A stretch of DNA of 64,000 nt. It comes from Apostichopus japonicus (lineage: Eukaryota > Echinodermata > Holothuroidea > Aspidochirotida > Stichopodidae). The position numbers and the translations under genes were made by a program. The notes beneath the pieces are model-generated. The model saw only the letters and a program-made list of their open reading frames with translations, ran no database searches and was not told the origin of the DNA. Of this stretch, positions 46,101 to 59,007 are shown in pieces. The stretch lies in assembly GCF_037975245.1 (NCBI RefSeq), contig NC_092574.1, positions 15,601,213-15,665,212 of the forward strand, written 5' to 3'. The first letter of the stretch is position 1; each line of letters opens with the position of its first letter.

Positions 46101-49100
46101 TTGACATCAGGCTGTGGTTGGATGTCTGGCAAGGCAAACTCTTAAATGTACTCAGAGATGCCACACACAGAGGCCAGCTCAATGATAAAATGGTTGCCAT
46201 GGCACCACAAGGTTAGTACGTATTGCAATCACTATTTTTGAACATATATAAACATCAGGATTGTTGAAAAATTGATTTTCAGAAATAAGAAACCAAAGGT
46301 CAAAAAGAGGTGTTATTGACAGTAATATTTTGCTGAGGTTACATTGTGGCTCCATCCATTGTGACTGGATATTGCTGTGTTGACAAAGGGTGTGGCTATC
46401 ATGAAGTCATTTGCTGGGGTGAACAACAGTAAGGATGTCTTGATACATAAAATCTCATAGTGCAACAGCCCTACACCTATACAAATGGATAGACCTGTCT
46501 GATTGGCATCTTGAGAGATAAAAAAGGGGTTTCAACATACCCCCAAACTCTCAAATTTGGAAACATATAAACATGTTGGCGAAATGGCAGATTCTAATTG
46601 GTTCCATATTACAAAACCCGGCTGAATTGCTCGCCCAATAAAACTACACTTTCAACTCACAACTGGCCCGAATTAAAAAATTTTTAACGGTGAGTCATCC
46701 GACTGACTATTTCTACATACAGAAATCTGATGACAATTTCATTGCTTTGGTTCACCTCCTATGCCAAATTCAATGGATGACGATTTTGATTCAGTGGTGA
46801 GACTTTAATCATAGATAACGTTTGCTATGGCATGTCAGCTACAAAGTTGTCGTAAATTACAGACATGATTGGATCGGTAGCACTTATTGAAAAGCAGATT
46901 TTTTTAATTTGGGTTAGTTGTGAGTGAATAGTGTAGCTTTTGTTCTGAAAGTAAAACATTAATCTTAGCTTTCATTTCTTGCGTTGAAGTTTGCTGTTTT
47001 TGATGTGTACATGTTTGTTTTCAACAAGGATTTTGTCCATTAATTGTACAGTAATTAAAGAATTCGCAGTTGGATTAAATGAGTGCCTCGTTTATTTTAC
47101 TCTTCTTCAGTTGGACACGATGTATGGTTGGAAACCTGCAGAGCATATGCCAAGCAGCTGGAGCAGAATGGTGACCCACAGAAGGCTGCCACCTACTATG
47201 TTTGCTGCCATCAAATCCAACAGGCTGTGAAAGTCTTGAAGGAAAACAAGCACTTCAGGTAAGAAATGAACTTTAGACCAGCAGAAACAATGAGTTGTTG
47301 TGGATACCAGTTTGTTACTCAACCTTAAAACATATTTATAATAGCTATAATTAAACCACAAAAGTAATCACAAAGTAGATTATATGAAATGACATCTTAG
47401 CCAATTGTTTAATAAGTAAGACCGTTATAGAATGCACCACATACTCTCCAAACATTACATTAAACTTGCCACCACCACATTCTCTACATATCCCATTAAT
47501 CAATGATGTGCTGAATTAAAAATATCATTATGCTTTAATATATCTTTGGCTAACTTTGACCATCTACAAAAGGCTATTACAATTTTGAACATCCAAAAAG
47601 GCTGTAACAATTGAGAGAAGCAAGAGTAATATTATGATAGTGTGTGCTTGTTGAACTGAGCAATATCTCTTCATGGGTCTACAGGGAGGCAGCTTCCTTG
47701 GCTACTTCGCGTCTAGCTCACGGAGATGCAATGAGGGTGGATGTTTTCCAGAGCTGGGGCAAACAGCTGGAAGCTGACCACAGTTATGAAGCGGCAGCTC
47801 GCTGGTAAGTTCACACTAATCTTAACAGTCAGGTTCAGATCTGGCATCATAAGTCCATAAAGCACCTCCTTGTAGTAGATGTCATACCAAGCTTATTTTA
47901 GTAACTCACTCCTCTTCCCCCTCCTCACACACCCATTGCCCCCTGCCCCCACCCTTTCCCCCTTCCCCCTCCCCCAAAATAGAAATAGTAAACATGGATC
48001 CATCTGCATCAGAATTGTTCGGAGTCTGTCAATTAAAGTTATCATGTTTCCATAAAACATATATACCATAGTTTACTTATACAAAGTAAATTTGCTGTCA
48101 AATGCAGTATTACAGCTAGTTGATTATCTAGTTGATGATTTTCAAACAGATGCAAATCAATTAAAATATTATTTCACTTCACTGATGGTAGAGTGTTGTT
48201 AAAAATGATTACAGCACAGACCACCTGCATGTTTTTTAGGGTCTGTTGCACTTGGATTAGAGACTTAGAAATGATTTCATCCAACTCTGGAAAGTCTGTC
48301 AGCGGGACCGTTTTTGCAAGGCTGAAAGAACTCTTGACTTCATTACCTACCAAATATGTGTTGGTTATGTGAAGTCACGAGACTTGAACAAAATGTGCAA
48401 TTTATCTTCATTTTAGGCAGAATTTGGCATGCAAAAATCTTGCAGGGGAAGTCGCTATCACTGTGGGGGCTGGGGCAGGGGAGGTGGGCAATCAGGGGTA
48501 ATGATTTTCACCATAGACAGCAGCTTCTAAACCACTGAATATTGGTGACTCCTTCCCCCCCCCCCCCCCCACCTCAAATTTGCAAAGAGTTTGGTATCAC
48601 TGCAGAGTCAATACAAATCCTCTCCTCAATGCAGATCATCAGCTAACTAGCTAGCTGCTCTAAAACCTCTCCCTTTTCAGACCAAAATTCTAATAGTATT
48701 AGTAGTCTGTTGCATGTGTTGTTGAGGCAGCAATCTCTTACAATGTGTTTTTATTCTTAAGCTGATTTTTATTACTGAATGAAAACTAGGCTCAGTTATC
48801 TCTTCTGAGGAGTACTGTGTACAAGATAGTACAGTGAGCTTCAGCCAAAGACTTTTAAAGGAAGAATAAAGCAAATACATATTCTCCTTTTTTCTTCAGC
48901 TGTCTAGCCATAGACAAACCAGAAAATGCAGTTAGGCTGCTTGCTCGGAGTGGCAGTCAATCGGCTCTAAAAGCAGCTCTTGATGTTGCCATTTTGACCG
49001 ATCAGAAGGATATTTTATGCTCACAAGTGCCAAGATATGCAAATAAGTGCATGCTGAACGGTGATTGGTCAGAGGCATGGGACTTGTCGACAGATGATAT

Positions 49101-52100
49101 CTCGATACTGGTGAGATGGATATTTTATGTAAAAAATTAGATACTCCAAAATCACCAAATATGGTGCTATGTGTTCTGTCCTGAAGAGACTACTCCTACA
49201 GTGTAGATTGTCCAGGGTAGAAGAGATTGTGGAGAGTGGTTGTCAGTTGATGTGCATACATCATGAGGCCATCTTTTCTTTCTTGTTTTTTGTCCAGCAC
49301 TCATGTGCATACATCTGATTATCCATTACATACAGTATCACATGGACTCTACCATTACAGTGTAGGTTATAATAATTTATGTTAAGGCTATAACACTATG
49401 TTCTGACTAACATCATATCTAAAGCATGCAGCTTGCAGAAGTTAATATTAATAAACTGTGTATCGCAGTTGTGCTTTTCACCACTGCAAGCAAAACTGTC
49501 TATTCCATTATATACCTGCATCACTTAAAAGCAAGTGGTTGATTTGCAATTGTCAATTACCTAGAACCCCTCTCCCCTTCCCCCCTTCCCCCTCCTTAAA
49601 GATTTAGTCATTGAACATGATTGTCTGTGTTTCTGTTTTGAAACTGTTTGACATCATAATAGTTGAAACTTTACATTCTTTACCTTTATAATTTTAAAAT
49701 AAAATAAAACTGTTAGCAAACTGCTTATCCACTAAAGAGCCTGTGGAAGAGAATGTAAAAGTAAGTTGACCTGACATTTTGATCCTAGTAGGATCTTCTT
49801 CAGAGGCTAAATTTTATGATGACATGTTTCTTTTTGAATACAAACAAAAAGATATGATAACTTTTGTAAACCTTGTCAGGATATTTGGTGTAGTCATACT
49901 TGACCAGTGTAACATTTCATGGAAGGTGAAACTATCGGATAAAAGTCATACTTGGACATCTTTTAGTTTTTGTTGTCATGGAAAGAAAAAGTAATGATTT
50001 AATTTGTTTGCATTTTTGTTCCTTTCAGTGTCTTCATTTGGTGATGATTATTCATGAGGCTCTCATTATTACTCTCAGAAGAACAGCTGGATCATTCATG
50101 TCAGATATGTACAACGAACCAAAGTTTTCAAATCACCTTGCAGAAGTTTCAGAACATGGTAATTGTCTCATCTCATATTTTTCCTGTCTTCGGTATTAAA
50201 TAGTGAATTACAACAGACACACACCACATAATGGTAGATGGTATCCATTCTTTTCCATATTTCACCATTTCAGGTCTTCCATTGTACAGCCTCGTGTCAC
50301 TTTACCACTACTAGGCTCATGTTTCTTTTTGCCACCAACGGGTTCAAATTCACTAAGCAGTTATACTAAATGCCAGTAGATGAAGCAACTGCTTGTGTTT
50401 TTACATGGGAAGTAAAACAACAAAGTAGAAGTGATGTACCTGTTACCGATGTATGATTGTGTGTTTTTTAGCCAACACAAATTGTTTTTTGGGCCTTTAG
50501 AGGATTTTGTATGTTGGGTCTGGGAATTGGCAAATGGGGTTTGGTTTTGTAATTTGTAAGGCACTGAAACAACTACATTGACTAAGTTAGCTGCTCGAGT
50601 GATGTTGATTCAAGCACCTTCACCTCCTCCAGTATTTGAGATGCATGCTGAGATGAACTCTCTTCAGGTTGATTGCGACGATAAATGGAGGTGCCGAGAG
50701 CAAGCATTCATGAGTCAATTACACACCTCCGTCGTTATTCTCTGAAAACCCATCATAAATCTGAGAGGCCAGAGATATGCTGTTGTTCATCAACAGGTTT
50801 TGCCTTTGGGTAAAACTAATCTACACCAAACTACTAAAATTACTGATTAAAATAAACTGAACTAAATTATACTGCAGACAGCTACTTGAAAGGTTACTTT
50901 AAAGTCCTGAGAATCTAAATGATGTATTGGTATTGTATTTTCTCTCTACAGGTCAAGACAGTTTCTCTGGTTGGCCCTGTCTGTCCGTTGATGGAACTAC
51001 TCTTCTGTCTGCAGCTATTTCCATTTGGGAGACTCAGGATCATCCCTGGGAGAAGGCTACTAAAACGGAGATATCGGAATCTCTTCAGAAACTTTTTGTG
51101 CCGTCGTTTGATTTGAGAGTACCTAAACAGGTAAAGATTTATGTTCTCACATGGAAACATCAACACAACAAAACTGCTTTTAGTGTAGCAACAACACAAA
51201 CTTACACATAAGCATGTAGTTTAATTACTGAATAACTAGAAACTACTAAACATCTCTTAGCTTCACAAGCATATGTCTGTGCTACATTTGAACATGATCG
51301 GAACCTTTGCACTGCTTTGCAATTATAGTCTTAGAGAATATTAATACAGTAACATTACTTACATGTATTGTAATTACAATATTTACATGTATTATGTCAT
51401 AGTTTCATATTAATCTACAAAGTGACTTTCATTTACAAAATATATTTTTTCTCAAAAAACCTACTTTAACTTACAAAAGTAACTTTTCCCGACAGTTTTT
51501 CATCAGTGGTGCTGTTTGCGTTGCTCTAGATTTCTTGGAGAGTGCATCTGTTAGTGAAAAATCCTATTCTCATGTGGAGAAGATACTAAAGGAGTGCTAT
51601 CAAGCAGGTGACCTAACCCTCATGAAAGTCACCCTCTCATTGGTCTATCCAAAAGGTATTACCATGAAACTTTCATTTTGCACCTAGTCAATTTCCTTGT
51701 TATTTTACGCTTTATGTTTGAGAGTGATTTCAGTTCAAACTTTTAGCGTGCTGTGCATGTAGAAAGTATGCAGTTTGGTAAAGTTTTACGTAATATTGTA
51801 AACAAAGTGTTAATTTTTGTATCTCGTTTCTTGTACAGGGTTTTTTGTGGACAAGCTTTCTATGTCTCCCTTAGTAGTTCCTGGTAACGATGATTCCAGC
51901 GTCAGGCCCACTGAAGCCTACTATGCTTATACAGTCTTATATTACCTTTGGTGGAATTGTCCAGGGAGAATCTCCCACTTTGCTGCTCAGGAACCATCAA
52001 CAAATAGTGCTTCAGTGCATGGGACTGTAATAAACTCAGATAGTTCTGCTCAAGGAGCAACAGCTCAGCAGACATCAAATGGAGGAGAAGGAGGAGGAGG

Positions 52101-53619
52101 AGGAGCATTAGCAAGTGATGAGCAGAAGGATTCATCTACACAAAATGGCTCTGCAAACATCTCACATGGAAGCATCCCTTCACCTTTGACCTGTACTGAA
52201 ACAACAACCCAAGAAAGCTTAGCGCAAGATTCAGAGATTAATGCAGACAAAGCCCTGCCAGATGTGAAAACTGCGAGGGATTCAAGTAACGAAATGAACG
52301 GAGAAGTAACGTCACCAAATGACTCAAAGACTTCCTCATGGCATAATGAGGAACGTGATCGAGAGTGCCCAGAACGAGGGAAAGCCAAATTGCAATCTTT
52401 CGCCGAGGACGCGCGAGGTGAAGTTCACACGGATATGGAATGGTGCAAGTTTGCATGGATAAGAACCAAAATATGCAAAGACGTACTGGTCAAGAGAAAG
52501 CCACTACAATGGTACCGGCTTAGAGCTGAACTCCAACAAATTGGGATTGCGAGACAGGCTTTGTCTGATGAAAGAGGAGAGATCAAATCTGACAATACTG
52601 GAGGTGAATCCAGTTTACCCTTAAATGACAGTAATCTTAAAGGCCAAACAGATGGTGAAGTTCCAGAAATCTCAAGCTGTCAGGACACCATGGAAGGGTC
52701 GGATTTATCTACCGGTGAGAACGACATACAAGAGTTGCAACCAGAAGGAGTTGTTCTACCAGATGAGCATTTGCCAATCTTTGAGAGGTACTTGAGACCT
52801 AGCATTACGGAGGTAACACTAACAGAAAATGAAGCCAGGCTGCAAGAAGAACTTGATAGCCTTAATATGGTAAGTTCTTTTGTATCGTATGTATCTGAAA
52901 CAAGTTTGATCCATTGAGGCTTGCTGTAATGAATTTTCTATTGGTCTAAAAGTTTGCATCTTGTATTTTATCTTGGCATCCACTTATGATTTAGCTCTAT
53001 CAATATGCTGTTGTTGAAACATTCTGTGTCCTTCGCCATTCAAAAGGCCACTCATGAACTAGCTCAATCAATCAATTAATCTATAATGCTGCTGTTGAAA
53101 CTTTCTGTGGATTATTCTTCAAAGACCTCTGACTGATCAGTAAGCTGCTGAGGGCTCTGAACTGATGAGGATTTTGGTAGGGTGGTATAACACAGAGAGA
53201 GTTACAAGTTGATTTGTTTGCTTGTCCTTAATTAAAAAGAACAATGTTAGAAAAGTCGAAATTGTAGGATTTGGTTTGGTGAGGAAGGGGTTTAGTTACT
53301 CATAATAGCCTTCTTCAAGTTTAAGCCTGGGTAGAACCTTATCGTTAATGAACATTCTCACCTTCTCATTTAATTTTGTTTTGTTTTTTGGTTAAAGGGA
53401 AGTGAAGCACCCGATCCACACGAATCCATGCTGGTCATCGCAAGCCTCCTTACCAATATCTTTCTGGCCGGCTACTGTGAACCAGACAGCAAGTTTGTTC
53501 TTCAAGGTCTTGTCAAGTTTGAAACGAAACATATTTGTACGAAAAGTCAGCTCAAGCATTTCCTCAGACTGAAGACAAAACTTGAGGAGACCCTTCAGCG
53601 TGGAGAAGAACCGTCATGA
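32402..53619 (+). CDS. GEMIN5: Gem-associated protein 5 (Gemin5), 24 exons
   Basis: Exons: 32402-32692, 34000-34181, 35128-35499, 35975-36125, 36735-36947, 37837-37922, 38811-38893, 39341-39489, 40559-40632, 41064-41251, 42142-42287, 42944-43115, 44090-44581, 45048-45167, 45553-45642, 46074-46211, 47111-47258, 47685-47804, 48900-49110, 50029-50158, 50952-51130, 51496-51655, 51839-52869, 53398-53619. All junctions are GT-AG and in phase, totalling 5148 nt and 1715 residues. Gemin5 is the SMN-complex subunit that recognises the Sm site and cap of snRNA precursors and also controls translation. The N-terminal PPSPNWY motif, the GGFIY motif and SYDGTAQIW match human Gemin5. An in-frame TAA immediately precedes the ATG, which supports this start. 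The protein is about 200 residues longer than human because of low-complexity stretches in the exons at 44090 and 51839. Exon boundaries are read by eye and could be off by a few bases. Confidence 0.95.
34350..34395. repeat. short tandem repeat AAGTGCATTTTATAT
   Basis: About three head-to-tail units of AAGTGCATTTTATAT (the last partial) inside the second GEMIN5 intron. No function is evident. Confidence 0.65.
39794..40245 (+). repeat. dispersed repeat family A, intronic copy
   Basis: It lies wholly in the GEMIN5 intron 39490-40558, in sense orientation. It matches 999-1440 along its length and the reverse complement of 25133-25345 in its distal part. It begins TTAAAGGGGTATTCTGGTGA and ends near GATGACATCATCCAG. 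The element is non-coding. Confidence 0.6.
44090..44581 (+). CDS. GEMIN5: GEMIN5 exon 13: charged disordered linker
   Basis: Residues about 703-866. It opens with a Lys-rich patch (REGKKKKNKSKG), followed by Ser/Thr/Pro-rich and then acidic Glu/Asp/Lys-rich sequence, with one predicted helical segment (KQIVELLEEKKRELSLEGV). It connects the propellers to the TPR-like region, as the basic linker does in human Gemin5, but its sequence is not conserved. Phase 1 entry and exit are consistent with neighbours. Confidence 0.85.
45048..51655 (+). CDS. GEMIN5: GEMIN5 exons 14-22: TPR-like helical region
   Basis: Residues about 867-1298. Matches to the human TPR-like dimerisation domain include AGLFTSRKDLSQTM, RGQLNDKMVAMAP, WLETCRAYAKQL, an Ala-rich KAATYYVCCHQIQQAVKVL helix pair and YEAAARCCLAID with NAVRLLARSG. 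In human this domain forms a dimer and binds the ribosome and tRNA-rich complexes. All nine exons join in frame. A GQDSFSGWPCLSV segment and the following helices lead into the C-terminal region. Confidence 0.9.
51839..53619 (+). CDS. GEMIN5: GEMIN5 exons 23-24: C-terminal region with insert
   Basis: Residues about 1299-1715. Exon 23 is unusually long (1031 bp). It starts with a conserved helical block (AYYAYTVLYYLWWNCPGRI), then about 140 residues of Ser/Thr/Gln/Asn/Gly-rich sequence including a run of five glycines, then a conserved-looking FAWIRTKICKDVLVKRKP helix block, then a second acidic linker. Exon 24 supplies the final helical segment and TGA at 53617-53619. In human this region contains the RNA-binding site RBS1 and a decamer-forming domain; exact correspondence is unclear because similarity is low. 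Confidence 0.85.
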
Positions 53620-53917
53620 GAGACGGTTTCATCTTGTAATCGATGATGAATAACGAAGGCTGCGTACATCCATTTTTGTTATATTTCAATAAGGGGATGT
53701 TAGCACACTTGCATTTTCAATGTTTAATATTTTCTGACTTACCACAAGCTTTTGATGTTGATGTCGTTGTTTGGGTGTACATAGCAGCTGCGGATCTATG
53801 ATTCTGAAGAAGCGAGCCCCCTGGAGATAAGTATTAGTAGGTAAACAAACTTACTAGTCTTTACTGATGTGCATGACAAAACATCAGTAGAAATGTAAGG
53901 AATACTACCCATGCACC

Positions 53918-53923
53918 AATAAA
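53918..53923 (+). terminator. GEMIN5: probable GEMIN5 poly(A) signal
   Basis: A canonical AATAAA lies about 300 bp after the TGA at 53617-53619, the first one downstream. A T-rich stretch (AATTTTTGTT) follows within 20 bp, as expected for a cleavage site. Confidence 0.6.
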
Positions 53924-56900
53924 GCTCAATTTTTGTTCTATATTCCTGGTATTGAACAAAGTTATTCTTCCAGGTCAATGTTAGAGCCAACATTTGTAAC
54001 ATTTTGTAACTTTTTTTACAAATTTCAAAGGGGCCACCTGGATCCCTCAGGCACCCTCCTCGTGTCACTCAGGCCTTTCCATGGGCCCGCTCCTGTATAT
54101 TGGTCTTTCATTAGCAGTTCTTGCCAGTTCCTCATTCTATATAGCAGCGTAGTTCTTGTGTTAAGCGTAAAGCATTTTCAAGAGGTTAGATTCCTATCAT
54201 GTCAGGTTCGTTTTATTCTTTTCCTGGCGATATCGTAGAAGCTCTTATTTTTGTAGCAATACAAATAACCTACAATAATCCATTTTCAAATTTTTACTTG
54301 AAATCAGGTCACCTTGTGCAAAGTTATTTTTTGAGGTGTGAAGCAAACGAATTAAACAAGCTTTTCTTTTACAGTTACTCATCATTTCAAAGGCAGACAC
54401 TTTTCTTCATATTGGACATGGATTCTGGTTATCCTGTATGAAATTCCTTTTTTTTTTATACCATTGGTCATATTATTTTGTGGTTAACATGAAATGCTGT
54501 ATTTCTTCAGTGTTTACATTAACAAAGAGTCAAACTTGCTGCTGTCTCGTCAAAAAAGAACTTTTCACACAGTATTTGAAACCAATGCCAGTCTGGACAG
54601 ACTAAGCAAGTGTTAGCTAAACTAATAAATGAGCAAAGGAAAAATTGTTCTTTTTATAATTAAAGCTAATCCTATAATGCAGTGTATCTTTGGTTTGCAA
54701 CTTCTTAAAATAACCTGAACGTCTGTGTATCATGGCTAAGAGTAATTTCTGTCTCGGCATTAAAAAGAGAAAATGAAAGTTTTCAGTTTATACCAAAAAT
54801 TGGGCACCAAAGAATAACGCCTGTGTATTTATTTCTTGACAAGATTTTAGTGCATTTGTAACATACAAGTTCGATCTGTAAAACTTACCTTTCTTATGAG
54901 GTCATCAGAATTACCCAAAGGAAAGTCCAACCAATGGTCAGCCTTCTTCATTAGCATACTTCAACAAGGATTTAACAACTAATGTCACTTCATTTTTAAT
55001 CATTAAAACGATCGATTATCTAATTAATAATCTAATTTAACAGTGCTATATCTGTGAGAATAAGTTGGCAATCTCTGGCTGTATTCCACAGTAACCGACA
55101 GCTTCTGGGTGCTTTCAAAAAAATAATTTCCTATTTTCTACATGTTGTTGACATGTGAGGCAGAAATACACTGATGGCCTTAATTCGTCAGCTAATTATG
55201 AAGCTTGTTGTCCAACAATTTGGAGAGGTAATGATTATTTTTTATATATACGGTAGCCGTATTTATCCGGGGAGAGGACAAGTTGTTATGACTTGTAGGG
55301 ATGAGGGCTGTATGTACAGAAGAGAAGTTTCCCCTCTGCTTGGTAGTGATAAAAACCTATTTCAATATGGTCTGCAAAAATCCATCCCAACAACATTCTG
55401 ATATGCTTTGTAAGATGTGAAAGGTTGAAGATGTGCCTTCAGTGCCCAGTATTGAATTGGCTAGATGACCTAATTGCCATTAATGTCATGACTTCTTAAA
55501 AATCCTGTACAGTTTTTAACAATATGTAAATCCTCCACCCTAAAGGTCACATAAGGTAATGAGTAGGCCACATCCTAATAAAATCTGGACATACAGTAAA
55601 CCCTATGTGTATGGTAAAGTCACGAAAGTGCAAATATATATTCACTTTGTTTCTGTAATATATTGTACAGTTGATCTTGTTTTGAATGGTCTTTCATGCA
55701 TCAAAATTCATTTTCGTTTCTTTTTATTCTTTGATTCAAATAATCATGTAACTCTTTTTTACATCATGCATAGTTTAATAATAATTTCACATTCAACACG
55801 ATCATGCCTGAATGTTTCAGATTTCTGAAATGCCGTAAACTCACTTAAATGTTCTTTGGAACAAAGGGATACAAGATTAGTTTTACATATATTCTTCTGG
55901 TTTTCTTTAAAATGGAATCCATCAATAAACCTGTTCATGTTGTTATCATTAATACGTATCATTTTTTCTAAAGAAGGACAATTTTTGCCAGAAGCAATAA
56001 AAAGAAGATTATTGGTTGACTTCATTTTGTTTACGCACTGTATTAACCATCGTAACTCTTATTTCGTAAAGAATCTTGTAGCAAACAAGAAATGGAAAAT
56101 GAGTTGTCATGCATTCTTGCAAAACTATGATAGGGTATATGATACCTTCAGATGCAATCATTGAATGTAAACAGTACTAACATACTTCATAAATGCTAAT
56201 ATCTTGCACATGTCACAATAAAGATGGAACCCAGTTCAGCTCTGAATATAATTCTGACCCTTTTCATGTCATTCTTTATTTATATTCCTCATGACAGCAG
56301 ATTGTTCGTCAATAAGTCTTTTTTAAACTGTTTTAAGATGTTGCAGCTCAGTGGGTAAATAATGCACAGAAATTTGATTCAAATTTCGATGTGTATGATT
56401 TCTGGGACAGTCCCCAGAATTCGTTTACCATTCCTGGATGGAAAGTGTCCTCAGAAATGTCTCTGGATTATATTTAACGTCCCGGAAATATCTTCAAAAT
56501 TTGAAAATGGCGCTGACCAATTTCAATTTATTTCTTAAGCCTCCTGTTCATAAGAGAGCTTGAACCTAATTAATCTTTGATTGTTGTCCACCAAAAACGT
56601 AAAGTTCATTCATGGCTCACAGATAAAGGCAACCCAGATCATTTGGATAGTTTCATAGCCTGAGGTGCCAGGGATATTATCATACATTTTCCCTATACTC
56701 ATTAATATTGCAGATTCTTCCTGTTTATTATGTCCCCATCTTTCAAACCTTGTTTTTAACACAGGAGAATACTTTCATGATACTCTTGCACATGTACTTC
56801 TAATCTGTGTCATGTCATATTTGCTATAGAACCCAGAATGAAGTAAAGCTTAGGCTGACATTTCACACATTGTATCCAACTACCATTGCACACAATGCAT

Positions 56901-59007
56901 CTGAGTTGCAGGAGAGCACTGTCTGACATCCACCTGTAATAACTTATTAACGTGTACATCTTTACAGCAAATTTGAGGGTCTATGAAGTTTGGTTTAAGT
57001 TTCCAAGAAAGTACTAATAGTACTAAGTTTTTGTGTGTACACAAACTGCTACACACCTATGCAGATTTGGTTCTTTGCATAGCATTTCTCTGCAAAGCAT
57101 CTACAGTGCTATGCAATACCAGATTAATGATTCGCTGAATCAAGCTTCACACGTATAATTTATATATTGAATATCAAATATCCAGGAAGTTCCATTGACT
57201 GTTCAATTGAATAAGAGGAGCCAACCAGTTCAAACTCCTCTAAACTGTTCATAATTTATACAATCAGTCAGGCAGTTGGTTAATCTCAGCTCAAGCTATA
57301 CAGCTGTCATCCTTATTCTCCTCGTCAGCTCCGGACTACGGTCTGTACAATTACATACAGTCATTCAGGCACAGCTGTTATTAGCTGAGGTTGTGCATAG
57401 CTGACATCCAGTTCATATACTGTATTGTATAAAGGAAGTGACATGAAGTAGCTGTTGTTAGCTAATATGGAAGTACTAACTGACCAAAGCCATACTGCTG
57501 GTTTCATAGCATTCTATATAGTGATTCAAACACAGCTGCCTTGCCTCTGATGTCACAGCAGTTGAAAAAGTTGTCTTCAGTGGTTTTGTCGTTTTCTAGA
57601 AATCTCCTCTTCTAGGGTAGAACATTTTACAAAACTTGTGAAGAGCAGTTTACAGATCAAGTCCTATACAGGTAGCTCATCTGAAGCAGTCTCGCTGATC
57701 AACCAGATGGAGCCAGTTTGATTACACTTGGAAAAATCAGGCACAGACTTGGTCATCAACGAACTGTAAATCAACAAAACAAAATAAAATGTTAGATTTT
57801 GATACATAAATATGCAACTAACAGAGGTACATCAAATTTTAAAGGAGCATTCTTAGTACCAAAACCTTAGTGTGACATTACACCTTTTGTTATGCATCAA
57901 TTCAGCTTAAACTTCAAACATGGAATGGGTATTGTAGGTATAAATCCCTGCATGGTATTCAATTAAAAGGAAATTTACTCTCTCACATGTACAGTATGCC
58001 AAAGCAAAAATATGATTTTAGTGTGATACCAAATTAGAGCAAATGTGATGAGCAAATACTGTACAAAGGCTTTTGTTTTATCAAAGCTAATGGCAATGAG
58101 AGGAGATTATATTCCCTTCAATATTCCATGATTTATGCAAACCTTGAGGCACAATTTGAGTTCAAATTAATTAATTTATTTTTGGGATTTTCACTATGAT
58201 ATAAATGACCACATACAGAGGTACAGAAGAGCAATCAATAGACTGACAACCATTTAATACAAAATTAAAATTGTGCAGTTTGATGGTAACAACTGTCAGA
58301 GAAAATGCCATTTTATTTTATGAAATGTGAGTATTCAAAGCAAGATGCAATTTGATGAAAATTCTAGAACAATTCTAGGCAAAACTGCATGAAGACAATG
58401 AAACAAGGCAAGTGATTCCAGTGGTGTATTGTCTCTTAAGGCATTGAAACCTACTGCCAAAGGTTCCCAGACAGTAGTATCCCACTATCACTGCCACACA
58501 CACCCATATACATACACACAAACACCCACCCAAAAGAAACAAGGGGAAATGGGAAAATTACATTTATGTTAACTAAAATGATTGAATTCTACTAGTTCTA
58601 CATATATTTGTTGTCATCTAAATCTTTTGAAGTGACTTTAGTAAACAACCCAAAACTATCTGGTTTAATATAAAATCTTTCCAATGAAAGTAGGGAACCA
58701 TACTGTAAAACTTGTTTGGATTCTCTGAGGCCCCTCTCACCTTATTGATACAAACTCAATCTTGAGATGAAGAGCAAATGAAACATCAATAATTTGAAGG
58801 CAAGTAAAAGCAGATAAACTGACACGAGAGGATGGACCGCATTAAAGTTCAGCAAAGCAGTCAAATTTCGACAAATGGCAAATGTCTTACTTGATGATGA
58901 TTCCAATTTATCTGTCTTTGTATTACAAATTTGGATATATACTTTTTGTTTCAAGATTCTCAAGAATCTTTCCTCTGTTTACTAATGCTGACCTCTAATT
59001 TACCTAT
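53924..59007. other. intergenic region between convergent genes
   Basis: About 5 kb separate the GEMIN5 poly(A) signal and the NUDCD2 stop. Only short frames occur (largest about 102 codons, 55856-56164), with no domain. A CA-rich low-complexity stretch lies at about 58493-58532. A minus-strand AATAAA at 58312-58317 could be the NUDCD2 poly(A) signal, about 690 bp past its stop, but several weaker variants are nearer. Confidence 0.45.

Noticed and set aside
55559-56164. Neighbouring plus-strand frames suggesting a small gene between GEMIN5 and NUDCD2
   Set aside because: Low-complexity Ile/Phe/Leu-rich translations with no domain or consistent splice sites; also overlapped by equal-sized frames on the other strand.
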